Positions 26,504-35,240 are shown, counted from the first letter of the stretch. The stretch: DNA of 47,406 nt from an uncultured Hyphomicrobiales bacterium (GCA_903877935.1 CAIRGA010000012.1:1-47406), one strand, 5' to 3'. Notes: generated by a model not told the origin, from the sequence alone. Program-made: numbers and translations.

Positions 26504-26533
26504 ATCGATATGGCCATTAGCGGCCATATCGAT
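26504..26533. terminator. Perfect 12 bp inverted repeat between converging genes
   Basis: ATCGATATGGCC and GGCCATATCGAT pair exactly around a 6-base loop between the ligase stop and the aminopeptidase stop, which lies inside the hairpin. There is no U run on either side, so it may act as a 3' end stabiliser or with Rho and not as a classic intrinsic terminator. Confidence 0.55.
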
Positions 26534-27911
26534 TCTCCAACAGTTCAAACACGAGCCGAGCCGCTTGCGGATCGCCGCCTTCGGGCCTGCCATTCTTAGC
26601 CGCTGGCACCCAGCAGAACACATCAAAATGCACCCATGCCTTTGCCTTTTCGACAAAGCGCTGAAGGAAAAGAGCTGCAGTAACAGAACCAGCAAATCCG
26701 CCCGATGTAATGTGATTAATATCGGCGATTTTGGATTGAAGTCCTTTCGCATAAGGCTTCCAAAGCGGCATGCGCCAAACGGGATCATTCACCCGATCGG
26801 CCGCCTTCGTAATATCGCCAGCTAACGCATCATCATCGGTATAAAAGGGCGGAAGATCGGGACCAAGCGCCACACGTGCCGCACCCGTGAGCGTTGCAAA
26901 ATCCAAAATTAGATCGGGTGCTTCCTCGTCCGCCAACGCCAGCGCATCGCCTAAAATTAAACGGCCTTCGGCATCTGTATTTCCGATTTCGACGCTGATG
27001 CCTTTGCGGCTAGCAAGCACATCACCCGGCCTGAAAGCTGAACCGGAAATTGAATTTTCAACCGCAGCAACAATCAGACGAAGCCTGATTTTCAGCCCGG
27101 AGGCCATGACCATGCGCGCCGCTGCAATCGCCACTGCGGCCCCGCCCATGTCCTTCTTCATCAAGAGCATGGAATTATCAGGCTTGATGTTCAGCCCGCC
27201 CGTATCGAAGGCCACGCCTTTTCCGACCAATGTAACTTTCGGATGTTTCTCATCGCCCCAAACCATATCGATAAGGCGGGGTGAACGCGGTGACGCACGG
27301 CCGACCGCATGCACCATCGGGTAATTCTGCGTGAGAAGATCCTCGCCGATCACCGAACGGATCTTGGCGCCGAACTGATCGGCCAAAGAGCGAATGGCAA
27401 ATTCAATTTCCTCGGGGCCAAGATCATTGGCCGGCGTATTGATGAGATCCCGCCCCTCGGCAATCGCTGCCACGATCAAGGAGATATGATTGGCATCTAC
27501 ATTGGCTGGCGGGACGAGTTGTGTCGTCACGCCCTTTGGCTTGGCTTTATAGCGTTCGTAACGATAGGTTCCGAGCGCAAAGGCCAAAGTAGCAAGCGTT
27601 GCATCACCAAAATCGCCTTCAAGCCGATAAATACCGGCAGGTAGAACACTTGCCAATTTGCCCGCAAGAAAAGGATCGCGATCGGTAGCCGTGGGCTTTT
27701 CGATCCCGAACAAGACCGCCTTTACAGGCGTAGCCAAGCCCGGAATAAGCACATGCGCTCCCGCCTCGCCCTCAAATCCGCTGGCTTTTACAAATTCCAA
27801 AGCTTCTGGCGCCACATCGGAAGCAACCGCGCGCCAATTATCGGCGTGAACGGCATAAATCGGCACAGAGGAATCATAGGCTGAGGATAAAGCAGCGTGC
27901 ATGAACGACAT
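26517..27911 (-). CDS. Leucyl aminopeptidase family protein (M17)
   Basis: A 464-residue M17 metallopeptidase. The two-metal site is visible in GKGVAFDTGGLNIKP (D236, K243), KKDMGGA (D254) and the family signature NTDAEGRLIL (311-320). The shorter, divergent N-terminal domain resembles PepB-like/M17-B members common in alphaproteobacteria. It removes N-terminal amino acids from peptides in the cytoplasm, probably as a hexamer. The ATG at 27911 or the one at 27902 could start the protein. It diverges from argG across 171 bp. Confidence 0.92.
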   Translation of the reverse strand: MSFMHAALSSAYDSSVPIYAVHADNWRAVASDVAPEALEFVKASGFEGEAGAHVLIPGLATPVKAVLFGIEKPTATDRDPFLAGKLASVLPAGIYRLEGDFGDATLATLAFALGTYRYERYKAKPKGVTTQLVPPANVDANHISLIVAAIAEGRDLINTPANDLGPEEIEFAIRSLADQFGAKIRSVIGEDLLTQNYPMVHAVGRASPRSPRLIDMVWGDEKHPKVTLVGKGVAFDTGGLNIKPDNSMLLMKKDMGGAAVAIAAARMVMASGLKIRLRLIVAAVENSISGSAFRPGDVLASRKGISVEIGNTDAEGRLILGDALALADEEAPDLILDFATLTGAARVALGPDLPPFYTDDDALAGDITKAADRVNDPVWRMPLWKPYAKGLQSKIADINHITSGGFAGSVTAALFLQRFVEKAKAWVHFDVFCWVPAAKNGRPEGGDPQAARLVFELLENRYGR

Positions 27912-28014
27912 CCTAAGGTTTTTATCGCGTGTGCCGCACTATGGCGGACAGATAGGATGCGCCGCAAGGGAGGGGCAAGCAGAACTTAAAGCCGCGCTAC
28001 CTCGAAAAGCCCCC

Positions 28015-28042
28015 TTGCGCCTGACGCGCCGATCCCTATAGT
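28015..28042 (+). promoter_or_regulatory. Candidate sigma-70 promoter of argG
   Basis: TTGCGC and TATAGT are spaced by 16 bases and placed 41 bases before the argG ATG. The -10 context, CCCTATAGTCCGCC, is common for vegetative promoters of alphaproteobacteria. Assignment is by eye only. Confidence 0.5.
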
Positions 28043-28082
28043 CCGCCGCCAATCAAGCATTTTCTAGCCGAGAGCCGCCGCC

Positions 28083-29315
28083 ATGTCGAAAAAGTCAGTC
28101 AAAAAAGTCGTCCTTGCCTATTCCGGCGGACTTGATACCTCCATCATTCTCAAGTGGTTACAGACGACCTATGCTTGCGAAGTGGTTACCTTCACCGCCG
28201 ATCTCGGCCAAGGCGAGGAATTGGGGCCAGCGCGCGACAAGGCGTTGCTCTTGGGCATTAAGCCAGAAAATATCTTTATCGAGGACCTGCGCGAAGAATT
28301 CGTTCGCGACTATGTCTTCCCGATGTTCCGCGCCAATGCCGTCTATGAGGGCGTCTATTTGCTTGGCACCTCGATAGCGCGTCCCCTGATTGCCAAGAAG
28401 CAGATCGAAATTGCTGAAAAAGTCGGCGCCGATGCCGTCTCCCACGGGGCGACTGGTAAGGGCAATGATCAGGTCCGCTTCGAGCTTGGTTATTATGCAT
28501 TGAACCCGAACATCACCATTATCGCCCCCTGGCGCGAATGGGATTTGCGCTCGCGCGAACAGCTTATTGCTTTTGCCGAACAGAATCAGATTCCAATCGC
28601 CAAAGATAAGCGCGGCGAAGCGCCTTTCTCCGTCGATGCCAATCTCCTGCACGCCTCCTCCGAGGGCAAAGTGTTGGAAGACCCGGCCATTGAAGTGCCT
28701 GATTACGTCTACTCGCGCACCATCGGGCCAGAAGCTGCACCCGATAAACCGACAACCATCACCATTGATTTTGTCAAAGGCGATGCATCTGCCATCAATG
28801 GCGAGAAGCTTTCGCCTGCAAGCCTGCTCGCTAAGCTCAATGCTCTCGGCAAAGAAAACGGCATCGGCCGCCTGGATCTTGTCGAGAACCGCTTCGTTGG
28901 TATGAAATCCCGCGGCATGTATGAAACACCTGGCGGCACGATTTTGCTGACCGCGCATCGTGCGATTGAATCCATCACGCTGGATCGCGGCGCGGCGCAT
29001 CTCAAAGACGAGTTGATGCCTAAATATGCCGAATTGATCTATAATGGCTTCTGGTTCTCACCCGAACGCGAAATGCTGCAAGCGCTGATCGACAAGAGCC
29101 AAGAAGCGGTCACCGGACGCGTGATGCTCAAGCTTTATAAGGGCAATGTCATCGTGATCGGCCGCGAAAGCCCCTATTCACTCTATGATCAGGACCTTGT
29201 GACGTTTGAAGAAGGTGCCGTTGCTTATGACCACCGCGATGCGGCGGGCTTTATCAAGCTGAATGCGCTGCGGTTGCGGACTCTGGGAATGCGCAAGAAG
29301 AAGCACGGGATGTGA
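28083..29315 (+). CDS. argG: Argininosuccinate synthase
   Basis: A 410-residue ATP-dependent ligase that joins citrulline and aspartate to argininosuccinate, the penultimate step of arginine synthesis. The PP-loop motif AYSGGLDTS is at residues 12-20; [17 protein letters not shown] and the [14 protein letters not shown] segment are equally characteristic. Length is normal. It is a single-gene unit with a good upstream promoter candidate and a hairpin terminator after the stop. Arginine made here could feed the agmatine/putrescine genes nearby, but no arginine decarboxylase is in the window. Confidence 0.97.
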   Translation: MSKKSVKKVVLAYSGGLDTSIILKWLQTTYACEVVTFTADLGQGEELGPARDKALLLGIKPENIFIEDLREEFVRDYVFPMFRANAVYEGVYLLGTSIARPLIAKKQIEIAEKVGADAVSHGATGKGNDQVRFELGYYALNPNITIIAPWREWDLRSREQLIAFAEQNQIPIAKDKRGEAPFSVDANLLHASSEGKVLEDPAIEVPDYVYSRTIGPEAAPDKPTTITIDFVKGDASAINGEKLSPASLLAKLNALGKENGIGRLDLVENRFVGMKSRGMYETPGGTILLTAHRAIESITLDRGAAHLKDELMPKYAELIYNGFWFSPEREMLQALIDKSQEAVTGRVMLKLYKGNVIVIGRESPYSLYDQDLVTFEEGAVAYDHRDAAGFIKLNALRLRTLGMRKKKHGM

Positions 29316-29353
29316 GAGACGGCGAGAAATACCGGAGCGATAACAACGGATAG

Positions 29354-29394
29354 CTGTCACTCATGGGATAAGAGTGACAGAACTCCCCTTTTTC
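29354..29394 (+). terminator. argG terminator
   Basis: CTGTCACTC (29354-29362) pairs perfectly with GAGTGACAG (29372-29380) around a 9-base loop. AACTCCCCTTTTT follows, giving a U run a little downstream. It overlaps the end of a possible small ORF on the other strand. Confidence 0.7.
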
Positions 29395-29468
29395 TGCCAT
29401 TCATTCCAAACATCCTGACTTAATTTTTTTAATCGCGGATAATCATTTTCCGATACACTAACAGGCAA
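29361..29468 (-). CDS. Possible small ORF or gene remnant (35 aa) downstream of higA
   Basis: On the minus strand a TTG at 29468 with GAGG 8 bases before it opens a 35-codon frame that ends in VTLIP. The peptide has a protein-like composition (SENDYPRLKKL, DVWNEWQKKG). The frame is open a few more codons upstream (to about 29486) but has no better start, so it may be the tail of a decayed gene. I do not recognise a family. Its end coincides with the argG terminator hairpin. It could be spurious. Confidence 0.25.
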   Translation of the reverse strand: MPVSVSENDYPRLKKLSQDVWNEWQKKGSSVTLIP

Positions 29469-29531
29469 ATTGTGCGCCTCACATATGATATCCTACGAAT
29501 TAACGTCGTTCTGAGGGGGCCGCGGATCGGC

Positions 29532-29858
29532 TCAGGCGGCGCGGGGCACAATCTTTTCGAGCGTGTCACCCATTTCACGACGGCGCTGCATAAGGTCATA
29601 ATCGGCTTGCAGACCCAAAAAGACGCCCTCGGAGAGACCGAAATAACGAGCAAACCGCAAATCCGTGTCAGCCGTCACCGCACGCTTGCCCAAGATAATC
29701 TCATTAATCCGGCGCGGTGGCACGCCAATCGCGCGGGCAAGTGCATTCTGGCTCAACCCCGCAGGCTTTAGAAATTCCTCTAAGAGAATTTCACCCGGCG
29801 TGGGGTTCGGTAAAAATTCAGGCAAAGGCCCAGAAATGGTAATCGACGATTTCGACAT
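29532..29858 (-). CDS. higA: HigA-family antitoxin (XRE helix-turn-helix)
   Basis: A 108-residue antitoxin with the HigA/VapI-type sequence HPTPGEILLEEFL-like start (here NPTPGEILLEEFL) and the helix-turn-helix LSQNALARAIGVPPRRINEIILGKRAVTAD split over about residues 34-62. It should bind and neutralise the HigB toxin and repress the operon. The start at 29858 (MSKSSITISG) is taken over an in-frame ATG at 29906, because it gives the family's usual N-terminus. It overlaps the toxin gene's end by 41 bases, which couples the two. Confidence 0.9.
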   Translation of the reverse strand: MSKSSITISGPLPEFLPNPTPGEILLEEFLKPAGLSQNALARAIGVPPRRINEIILGKRAVTADTDLRFARYFGLSEGVFLGLQADYDLMQRRREMGDTLEKIVPRAA

Positions 29859-30114
29859 CGCTTGGCCCTCCGTCCGCCCAAACAAAAACAATGCGCCATT
29901 GATCATTGATCCGGATCGAATGGCGACCTTTTAAACTTCCCTTTAAAGCCTCCAGCCGATTTCCCGGTGGAACACGTAAATCCTCGAGAACCCTAGCCGT
30001 GTTCATCAAGCGTAATTTGCGTAAAGCTACGGCTTGAATATCAGGCGGTAGCTTCCGGCTTCGGAAACCTTGCCAGATCAACGAAGTTTCAGGATCGACG
30101 AAACTCAAAATCAT
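29818..30114 (-). CDS. higB: HigB-type toxin (RelE/ParE superfamily)
   Basis: A 98-residue protein with the compact HigB fold signature: KLPPDIQAVALRKLRLMNTA, then the LEALKGSLKGRHSIRINDQWRIVFVW core and a C-terminal DVEIVDYHF. HigB toxins cut mRNA on translating ribosomes. As usual for this class, the toxin gene precedes the antitoxin gene. The region 30115-30145 upstream holds a palindrome likely bound by HigA. Confidence 0.92.
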   Translation of the reverse strand: MILSFVDPETSLIWQGFRSRKLPPDIQAVALRKLRLMNTARVLEDLRVPPGNRLEALKGSLKGRHSIRINDQWRIVFVWADGGPSDVEIVDYHFWAFA

Positions 30115-30129
30115 ACCTGATCATAACGC

Positions 30130-30139
30130 ATAACGTTAT
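30130..30139. promoter_or_regulatory. Putative higBA operator
   Basis: ATAACGTTAT is a perfect palindrome 16 bases upstream of the higB start, and CATAACG also occurs just beside it (30123-30129). TATAACG on the minus strand could be part of a -10 box. HigA-type antitoxins repress from palindromes of this kind next to the toxin gene. Confidence 0.55.
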
Positions 30140-30217
30140 ACGTGGCAATCCTTCGTGAAACCCCTTCCCTTTCCGCCCAAAATCCCCTATATGCGGCGCA
30201 ACATATCGAAACCGAAT

Positions 30218-30261
30218 GCCCGGAGGTTTTTTGAAGCCGCCGGGCTTTCCATTGGAAAGCC
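30218..30261 (+). promoter_or_regulatory. Structured typA leader with competing hairpins over the start region
   Basis: GGCTTTCC (30243-30250) and GGAAAGCC (30254-30261) form a perfect 8 bp hairpin ending 6 bases before the typA ATG, and it covers the only nearby SD-like GGA. A second pairing, GCCCGG (30218-30223) with CCGGGC (30240-30245), shares three bases with the first, so both cannot form fully at once. A strong GGAGG (30222-30226) lies 41 bases before the ATG. It is 4 bases before a TTG that could start a 24-codon leader reading through the hairpin into typA. Temperature or translation control is inference. Confidence 0.5.
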
Positions 30262-30267
30262 CTCTAC

Positions 30268-32091
30268 ATGGATCTCCGCAATATCGCCATCATCGCGCAC
30301 GTTGACCACGGCAAAACCACGCTTGTGGATAAGCTGCTCGCCCAGTCCGGCACGTTCCGCGAGAACCAGAAAGTGGCCGAGCGCGCCATGGACTCAAACG
30401 ATCTCGAGCGCGAGCGCGGCATCACCATTTTGGCCAAATGCACCTCGGTGCAGTGGAAAGATACCCGCATCAACATCGTCGACACCCCCGGCCACGCCGA
30501 TTTCGGCGGCGAGGTGGAGCGTATCTTGAACATGGTCGATGGCGTGGTGGTTCTCGTTGACGCCGCCGAAGGCCCGATGCCGCAGACCAAATTCGTGGTC
30601 GGCAAGGCGTTGAAACTGGGCTTGAAGCCTATCGTCGCCATCAACAAAATCGACAAGCCAGAAGCGCGTGCATCTGAAGTGGTCAACGAAGTGTTCGATC
30701 TCTTCGCAGCCCTTGACGCCACCGATGATCAGCTCGATTTCCCCATTCTCTACGGTTCAGCCAAGAATGGCTGGATGGCAACCGCGCCAGAAGGTCCGCA
30801 GACCGACCTTTCGCCGATGTTCGACCTCATCGTGAAGCACACCGCTCCTCCTGTGACCGAGGAAGGCCCGTTCCGCCTCATTGGCACGATTTTGGAAGCC
30901 AACCCCTATCTCGGCCGTATCGTTACGGGCCGCATCACTTCCGGTTCCGTCAAGCCGAACCAAGCCTTCAAAGTGCTTGGCGCTGATGGCAAGGTGATTG
31001 AATCGGGCCGTATCTCCAAAGTTCTTGGTTTCCGCGGTCTTGAGCGCGTTCCGGTGGAAGAAGCTTTCGCAGGCGACATCGTAGCCATCGCGGGCATGGT
31101 CAAGGGCACCGTCGCCGACACGTTCTGCGATCCATCGATCGAGCAGCCACTGCCAGCGCATCCGATCGATCCGCCAACCGTCAGCATGCAGTTCCGCGTC
31201 AATGATTCGCCGCTCGCCGGCACGGAAGGCGACAAGGTCACAAGCCGCGTCATCCGCGATCGCCTGTTCAAGGAAGGCGAAGGCAACATTGCGCTTCGCA
31301 TCTCCGAGTCAGCCGACAAGGATTCGTTCGAAGTCGCAGGCCGCGGCGAATTGCAGCTGGCTATTTTGATCGAGCAAATGCGCCGCGAGGGCTTCGAGCT
31401 GGCCGTTTCGCGTCCAAAGGTCGTCTATTCGCGCGATCCGGAAACCAATGCCTTGCTTGAGCCGATTGAAGAAGTCGTCATCGACGTTGATGAGGAATAT
31501 TCGGGCGTCGTTGTGCAGAAAATGTCCGAGCGCAAGTCGGATATGGTCGAAATGCGCCCTTCCGGCGGCAATCGTCTGCGCCTTGTCTTCCACGCTCCAA
31601 CGCGCGGGCTTATCGGCTATCTCGGCGAATTGCTGACCGATACGCGCGGCACCGCCATCATGAACCGTCTGTTCCATGGCTATTCGGCCTATAAGGGCGA
31701 AATCGCTGGCCGTCGCAACGGCGTCTTGATCTCCAACGACATCGGCGAGGCTGTTGCTTACGCGATGTGGAACTTGGAAGATCGCGGCCCGATGATGATT
31801 GAGCCAGGCTGGAAAATCTATCAGGGCATGATCGTGGGTGAACACACCCGCGAAAACGATCTCGAAGTGAACCTGCTCAAGGGCAAAAAGCTCACCAACG
31901 TCCGTGCCGCAGGCAAAGACGAAGCGGTGCGCCTCACACCGCCAATCCGCATGACGCTCGAGAAGTCGCTCGCCTATATTCAAGACGACGAATTGCTCGA
32001 AGTCACACCAAAGTCGATCCGCCTGCGCAAGGTCCACCTCGACCCGAACGACCGCAAGCGCGCGGAACGTACGAAAGAAACAATCGGCTAA
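30268..32091 (+). CDS. typA: Translational GTPase TypA/BipA
   Basis: A 607-residue ribosome-binding GTPase. G-domain motifs are AHVDHGKT (10-17), RERGIT with the switch I region, [10 protein letters not shown] and NKIDKPEA. Domains II, III and V and the TypA-specific C-terminal domain follow, ending [12 protein letters not shown]. TypA acts on ribosome assembly and translation under stress, notably cold. The ATG is fixed by the family N-terminus [13 protein letters not shown]. The leader just upstream is unusually structured. Confidence 0.96.
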   Translation: MDLRNIAIIAHVDHGKTTLVDKLLAQSGTFRENQKVAERAMDSNDLERERGITILAKCTSVQWKDTRINIVDTPGHADFGGEVERILNMVDGVVVLVDAAEGPMPQTKFVVGKALKLGLKPIVAINKIDKPEARASEVVNEVFDLFAALDATDDQLDFPILYGSAKNGWMATAPEGPQTDLSPMFDLIVKHTAPPVTEEGPFRLIGTILEANPYLGRIVTGRITSGSVKPNQAFKVLGADGKVIESGRISKVLGFRGLERVPVEEAFAGDIVAIAGMVKGTVADTFCDPSIEQPLPAHPIDPPTVSMQFRVNDSPLAGTEGDKVTSRVIRDRLFKEGEGNIALRISESADKDSFEVAGRGELQLAILIEQMRREGFELAVSRPKVVYSRDPETNALLEPIEEVVIDVDEEYSGVVVQKMSERKSDMVEMRPSGGNRLRLVFHAPTRGLIGYLGELLTDTRGTAIMNRLFHGYSAYKGEIAGRRNGVLISNDIGEAVAYAMWNLEDRGPMMIEPGWKIYQGMIVGEHTRENDLEVNLLKGKKLTNVRAAGKDEAVRLTPPIRMTLEKSLAYIQDDELLEVTPKSIRLRKVHLDPNDRKRAERTKETIG

Positions 32092-32118
32092 ATCGAACCG
32101 CGAGCCTAAACGCTAATC

Positions 32119-32236
32119 CGTCATTGCGAGCGATCAGCAAAGCAACCCAGTTGAAGGTAATAAGGAAGCGCGATGGCGACATTGCACTTCCATTACCGCC
32201 ATCAACTGGGTTGCTTCGCTTTCGCTCGCATGGACG
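32119..32236. repeat. Palindromic repeat family A, copy 2 (118 bp)
   Basis: Starts CGTCATTGCGAGCGA and ends TCGCTCGCATGGACG. Inside, AGCAAAGCAACCCAGTTGA pairs with TCAACTGGGTTGCTTCGCT almost perfectly. The inner arm (GGTAATAAGGAAG with CTTCCATTACC) differs from the other copies but still pairs. Confidence 0.9.
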
Positions 32237-32257
32237 GATAAAAATAAATGCTGCCAT

Positions 32258-32358
32258 GCGAGCCGGGAGGCTCGCGGTCCAAAAACAACCACTTCCGGAC
32301 CGCGCGCCTCCCGGCGCGCATCTTAAAAATTAAAAGCGAGCCGGGAGGCTCGCGGTCC
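32258..32358. repeat. Family C GC-rich repeat cluster
   Basis: The 23 bp unit beginning GCGAGCCGGGAGGCTCGC and ending GGTCC occurs twice in direct orientation (32258-32280 and 32336-32358). An inverted, slightly changed unit (GGACCGCGCGCCTCCCGG, 32297-32319) lies between. The array is in frame with the cobU homologue and artificially lengthens that ORF. Confidence 0.9.
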
Positions 32359-32406
32359 GCTGACGGAGCGCTTGCCAAACCTGACATCCAGCGGCACAAC
32401 ACCCAC

Positions 32407-32919
32407 ATGACCAACGCACTCACCCTCATCCTCGGCGGTGCCCGCTCCGGCAAAACGCGGTACGCGGAGACGCTGATCAAAGCGCTCCCGCAGCCTTGGG
32501 CCTATGTTGCGACCGCCGAAATCTGGGACCAAGAAATGGCCGAGCGGATCGCCCGTCATCAAGCCGATCGTAGCGAGCAGGGTTGGCTTACCTTCGAAGC
32601 ACCGGTAGAAATCTGGCATGCGCTTGAAGGGAATTCACCCGTTTTGGTCGATTGCTTAACGTTATGGCTCACCAATTTAATGCTTGGCGAGCATGATATC
32701 GAAGTCGCTCTCGCCCGCCTTGAAGCGGTTCTTGATAAACGAACCGCGCCCACGTTTCTCGTCGCCAATGAAGTGGGGCTTGGCATTGTGCCAGATAATA
32801 AACTGGCTCGTGATTTTAGAGATCATGCAGGCCGGTTGCACCAACGGCTTGCCGCCCGCGCGGATCGCGTCGTTCTGATGGTCGCGGGCTTACCGCTTGT
32901 GGTCAAGCCAAGTGCCTGA
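32407..32919 (+). CDS. cobU: Adenosylcobinamide kinase / adenosylcobinamide-phosphate guanylyltransferase
   Basis: A 170-residue bifunctional cobalamin enzyme (CobU/CobP). The P-loop is LGGARSGKTRYAE (9-21), the guanylylated histidine is H51 in RIARHQADR, and LVDCLTLWLTN and VANEVGLGIVPDN complete the family pattern. It phosphorylates adenosylcobinamide and adds GMP to make AdoCbi-GDP for nucleotide loop assembly. The start at 32407 is chosen because the in-frame extension to 32248 is encoded by intergenic repeats and is not conserved-looking. No other cobalamin genes are near, so it may serve a dispersed or salvage pathway. Confidence 0.92.
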   Translation: MTNALTLILGGARSGKTRYAETLIKALPQPWAYVATAEIWDQEMAERIARHQADRSEQGWLTFEAPVEIWHALEGNSPVLVDCLTLWLTNLMLGEHDIEVALARLEAVLDKRTAPTFLVANEVGLGIVPDNKLARDFRDHAGRLHQRLAARADRVVLMVAGLPLVVKPSA

Positions 32920-33496
32920 AGTGGCTCTTAGCGTCTTGCCGGCCTTCGACGAAGTATTTGCGCTCCTTCTAACGCTCGATACGATCAAGCCGCACCCTTC
33001 GCTTCCGAAACGGCTCGGGCCTCTGCTCAAGGATTTGCAAAAGCCTGCCCCATCGCGAGACCCTAAAGTTTTGGTCGAACTCGTCCATGCCTTGTGGATT
33101 ACCAATCGCGACAGCCATGCCGAAGAATTAATGGCTGAAGCCATAACCCATATTGATTGCGGCCAGGCAAAAAGCGCTCGTATTCTGCTCGATCAGCTTG
33201 CGCCCCTTCAGCCCAATTGGCCCGAAGTCGCCTATAAACAGGCCATAACTGCCTTAATGCTAGGTGAAACCGAACGCGCCGTCCGGCACCTCGGCGATAC
33301 AATACAGCTCGAACCGCGTCACTTCGCTGCTTTATCCTTATTTGGGCAAATTTGTCTCGATTGCGACCGTTTATACGAAGCCCGCATTGCGCTTCAGATG
33401 GCGTTCGACAGAAACCCTCATTTAAACGGTGTGAAAGAGACCCTTTTAGCCATCGATACCGTTCTTGATCCACGGGATAAACGCTTAAATGGATAA
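32912..33496 (+). CDS. TPR-like hypothetical protein
   Basis: A roughly 194-residue protein with degenerate tetratricopeptide repeats from about residue 80 to 175: PNWPEVAYKQAITALMLGE, LEPRHFAALSLFGQICLD and YEARIALQMAFDRNP fit consecutive TPR helices. TPRs mediate protein contacts; no enzymatic motif is seen. The GTG at 32912 overlaps the cobU stop by a few bases; a TTG at 32897 or a GTG at 32921 is also possible. No signal peptide or membrane helix is evident. Function unknown. Confidence 0.7.
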   Translation: MPEVALSVLPAFDEVFALLLTLDTIKPHPSLPKRLGPLLKDLQKPAPSRDPKVLVELVHALWITNRDSHAEELMAEAITHIDCGQAKSARILLDQLAPLQPNWPEVAYKQAITALMLGETERAVRHLGDTIQLEPRHFAALSLFGQICLDCDRLYEARIALQMAFDRNPHLNGVKETLLAIDTVLDPRDKRLNG

Positions 33497-33511
33497 TATT
33501 CTCCCATTTAA
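33485..33511. other. Hairpin at the TPR gene end
   Basis: TTAAATGG and CCATTTAA form an 8 bp stem with an 11-base loop across the TPR stop codon. Without a U run its role in termination is uncertain. Confidence 0.35.
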
Positions 33512-33627
33512 AGTGTAGATTCACTTGCACGCTGGGCGGAAAAAAGCTTGGATAGAGGTCTCAATCTGCGAGCAGAGGCTGGGTGTATCGGCCAACTGCG
33601 CTTGGGAAACTGAAAAAGGGAAAATCC

Positions 33628-35226
33628 ATGTTCAACTCAAGTCTAAAACTCGCTGCCAGCGTCGGCCTAGCCGCGATGCTGATCGGCGCTTCGGCTGCAT
33701 CGGCCAAAACGCTGGTCTATTGCTCAGAAGGCAGCCCTGAAAGCTTTACGCCGGCCATGAACGGCACTGGCACCAGCTTTGACGCTGATCGTCCGGTATT
33801 CGACAAGCTGACCGCGTTCGAACGCGGCGGCACCAATGTCGTTCCAAGTTTGGCGACAAGCTGGGACGTGACCGATGGCGGCAAGACGCTAACTTTCCAT
33901 CTCCGCAAGGGCGTTAAGTTCCATTCCGGCGTTAACGGCTTCAAGCCAAGCCGCGATTTCAATGCCGATGACGTTTTGTTCTCGTTCAATCGCCAGTGGA
34001 AGACTGACCATCCTTATTTCAAGGTTTCGGGCGGCAAATACGACTATTTCAACGATATGGACATGCCAGCATTGTTGGACACCATTGAGAAGACGGACGA
34101 CTACACGGTTGTTATGAAGCTCAAGGAGCCAAACATGCCCATCCTCGCCAATTTGGCGATGGACTTCGCATCGATCCATTCCGCTGAATATGCGGACTTC
34201 TTGATGAAAGCAGGCAAGCCTGAGCAATTCGACCAAATTCCAGTCGGCACAGGTCCATTCATCTTCGTGACCTATCAAAAGGACGCGATGATCCGCTTCA
34301 AGAAGAATGCCGATTACTTCGGTGAGAAGGCTCTTGTTGATGATCTTGTTTTCGCGATTACGCCAGATCCAACGGCACGTCTTGCGAAGCTGAAAGCTGG
34401 CGAGTGCCATTTCGCGATTGCTCCACGCCCAGCCGATCTTGAAGAAATCAAGAAGGACAAGACTCTGAACCTTATCAGCCAGTCGGGCTTGAACGTTTCT
34501 TATTGGGCGTTCAACACGGAAAAGGCTCCGTTCGATAAGAAGGAAGTCCGTCAGGCGTTCAACATGGCCATTGACCATGATGCCATCATCAAGGAAGTCT
34601 TCCTTGGTTCCGGCTCGTCGGCCAAAAACCTGATCCCACCAACGCTCTGGTCATACAATGACAAGGTGCCTGCCTATTCGTTCGATCCAGAAAAGGCGAA
34701 GGCTATGTTGAAGGCGGCTGGCGTAACAACGCCGCTTGAAATCGACCTTTGGTATCTACCCGTTCAGCGTCCATACAATCCAAACGGCAAGCGCATGGCA
34801 GAAATGATGCAAGCTGATTTGGCCAAGATTGGCGTCAATGCCAAGCTTGTAACCTTCGAGTGGGGTGAATACCGCAAGCGGATGCAGAAGGGTGAGCACA
34901 TGACGGGTCAGCTCGGCTGGACCGGCGACAATGGCGATCCGGATAACTTCTTCTTCCTACGTGGTTGCGCAGCATCGAAGGGCGGCTTGAACGTCACGAA
35001 ATGGTGCAACAAGGAATATGATGACCGTCTGAACAAGGCAAAGAGCACCTCGGATATGGCAGAGCGCACCAAGCTCTATGAGGAGATGCAGGTCATCGAG
35101 CACGAAGAAGCGCCAGACATGAAGATCGCTCACTCGATCGTGTTTGAAGCCATGCGCGCCGAAGTATCGGGCTATAAGCAGAGCCCATTCGGCAGCCATG
35201 AGTTCCAGGGCGTCGACGTTAAGTAA
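33628..35226 (+). CDS. dppA: Dipeptide-type ABC transporter substrate-binding protein
   Basis: A 532-residue periplasmic protein of family SBP_bac_5. The signal peptide is residues 1-26 (AASVGLAAMLIGASAASA). The mature part begins KTLVYCSEGSPESFTPAM, a pattern close to E. coli DppA, and contains LRKGVKFHSGVNGFKP, IPVGTGPFIFV and GWTGDNGDPDNFF. The start at 33628 has AGGGA upstream; an in-frame ATG at 33583 would spoil the signal peptide. It binds dipeptides or similar ligands for DppBCDF. A repeat element separates it from dppB. Confidence 0.93.
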   Translation: MFNSSLKLAASVGLAAMLIGASAASAKTLVYCSEGSPESFTPAMNGTGTSFDADRPVFDKLTAFERGGTNVVPSLATSWDVTDGGKTLTFHLRKGVKFHSGVNGFKPSRDFNADDVLFSFNRQWKTDHPYFKVSGGKYDYFNDMDMPALLDTIEKTDDYTVVMKLKEPNMPILANLAMDFASIHSAEYADFLMKAGKPEQFDQIPVGTGPFIFVTYQKDAMIRFKKNADYFGEKALVDDLVFAITPDPTARLAKLKAGECHFAIAPRPADLEEIKKDKTLNLISQSGLNVSYWAFNTEKAPFDKKEVRQAFNMAIDHDAIIKEVFLGSGSSAKNLIPPTLWSYNDKVPAYSFDPEKAKAMLKAAGVTTPLEIDLWYLPVQRPYNPNGKRMAEMMQADLAKIGVNAKLVTFEWGEYRKRMQKGEHMTGQLGWTGDNGDPDNFFFLRGCAASKGGLNVTKWCNKEYDDRLNKAKSTSDMAERTKLYEEMQVIEHEEAPDMKIAHSIVFEAMRAEVSGYKQSPFGSHEFQGVDVK

Positions 35227-35240
35227 ACCTAAGAAAAAGA

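Larger units (their letters stand above)
32092..32406. other. 315 bp intergenic region filled with repeats
   Basis: The gap between typA and the cobU homologue contains one family A palindrome (32119-32236) and a cluster of three GC-rich family C units (32258-32358). I see no gene, no cobalamin riboswitch and no clear typA terminator apart from the repeats themselves. Confidence 0.8.

Noticed and set aside
28158-29000. A 280-codon minus-strand ORF opposite argG
   Set aside because: It is a shadow of the strongly conserved argG frame; no motif, SD or operon context supports it. The same holds for the 242-codon frame opposite typA at 31309-32037.
32258-32358. A CRISPR-like array
   Set aside because: There are only three units, one inverted and altered, with unequal spacing and no cas genes; this is a palindromic repeat cluster.
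32092-32406. A cobalamin riboswitch before cobU
   Set aside because: No B12-box-like sequence is visible; the gap is occupied by repeats.
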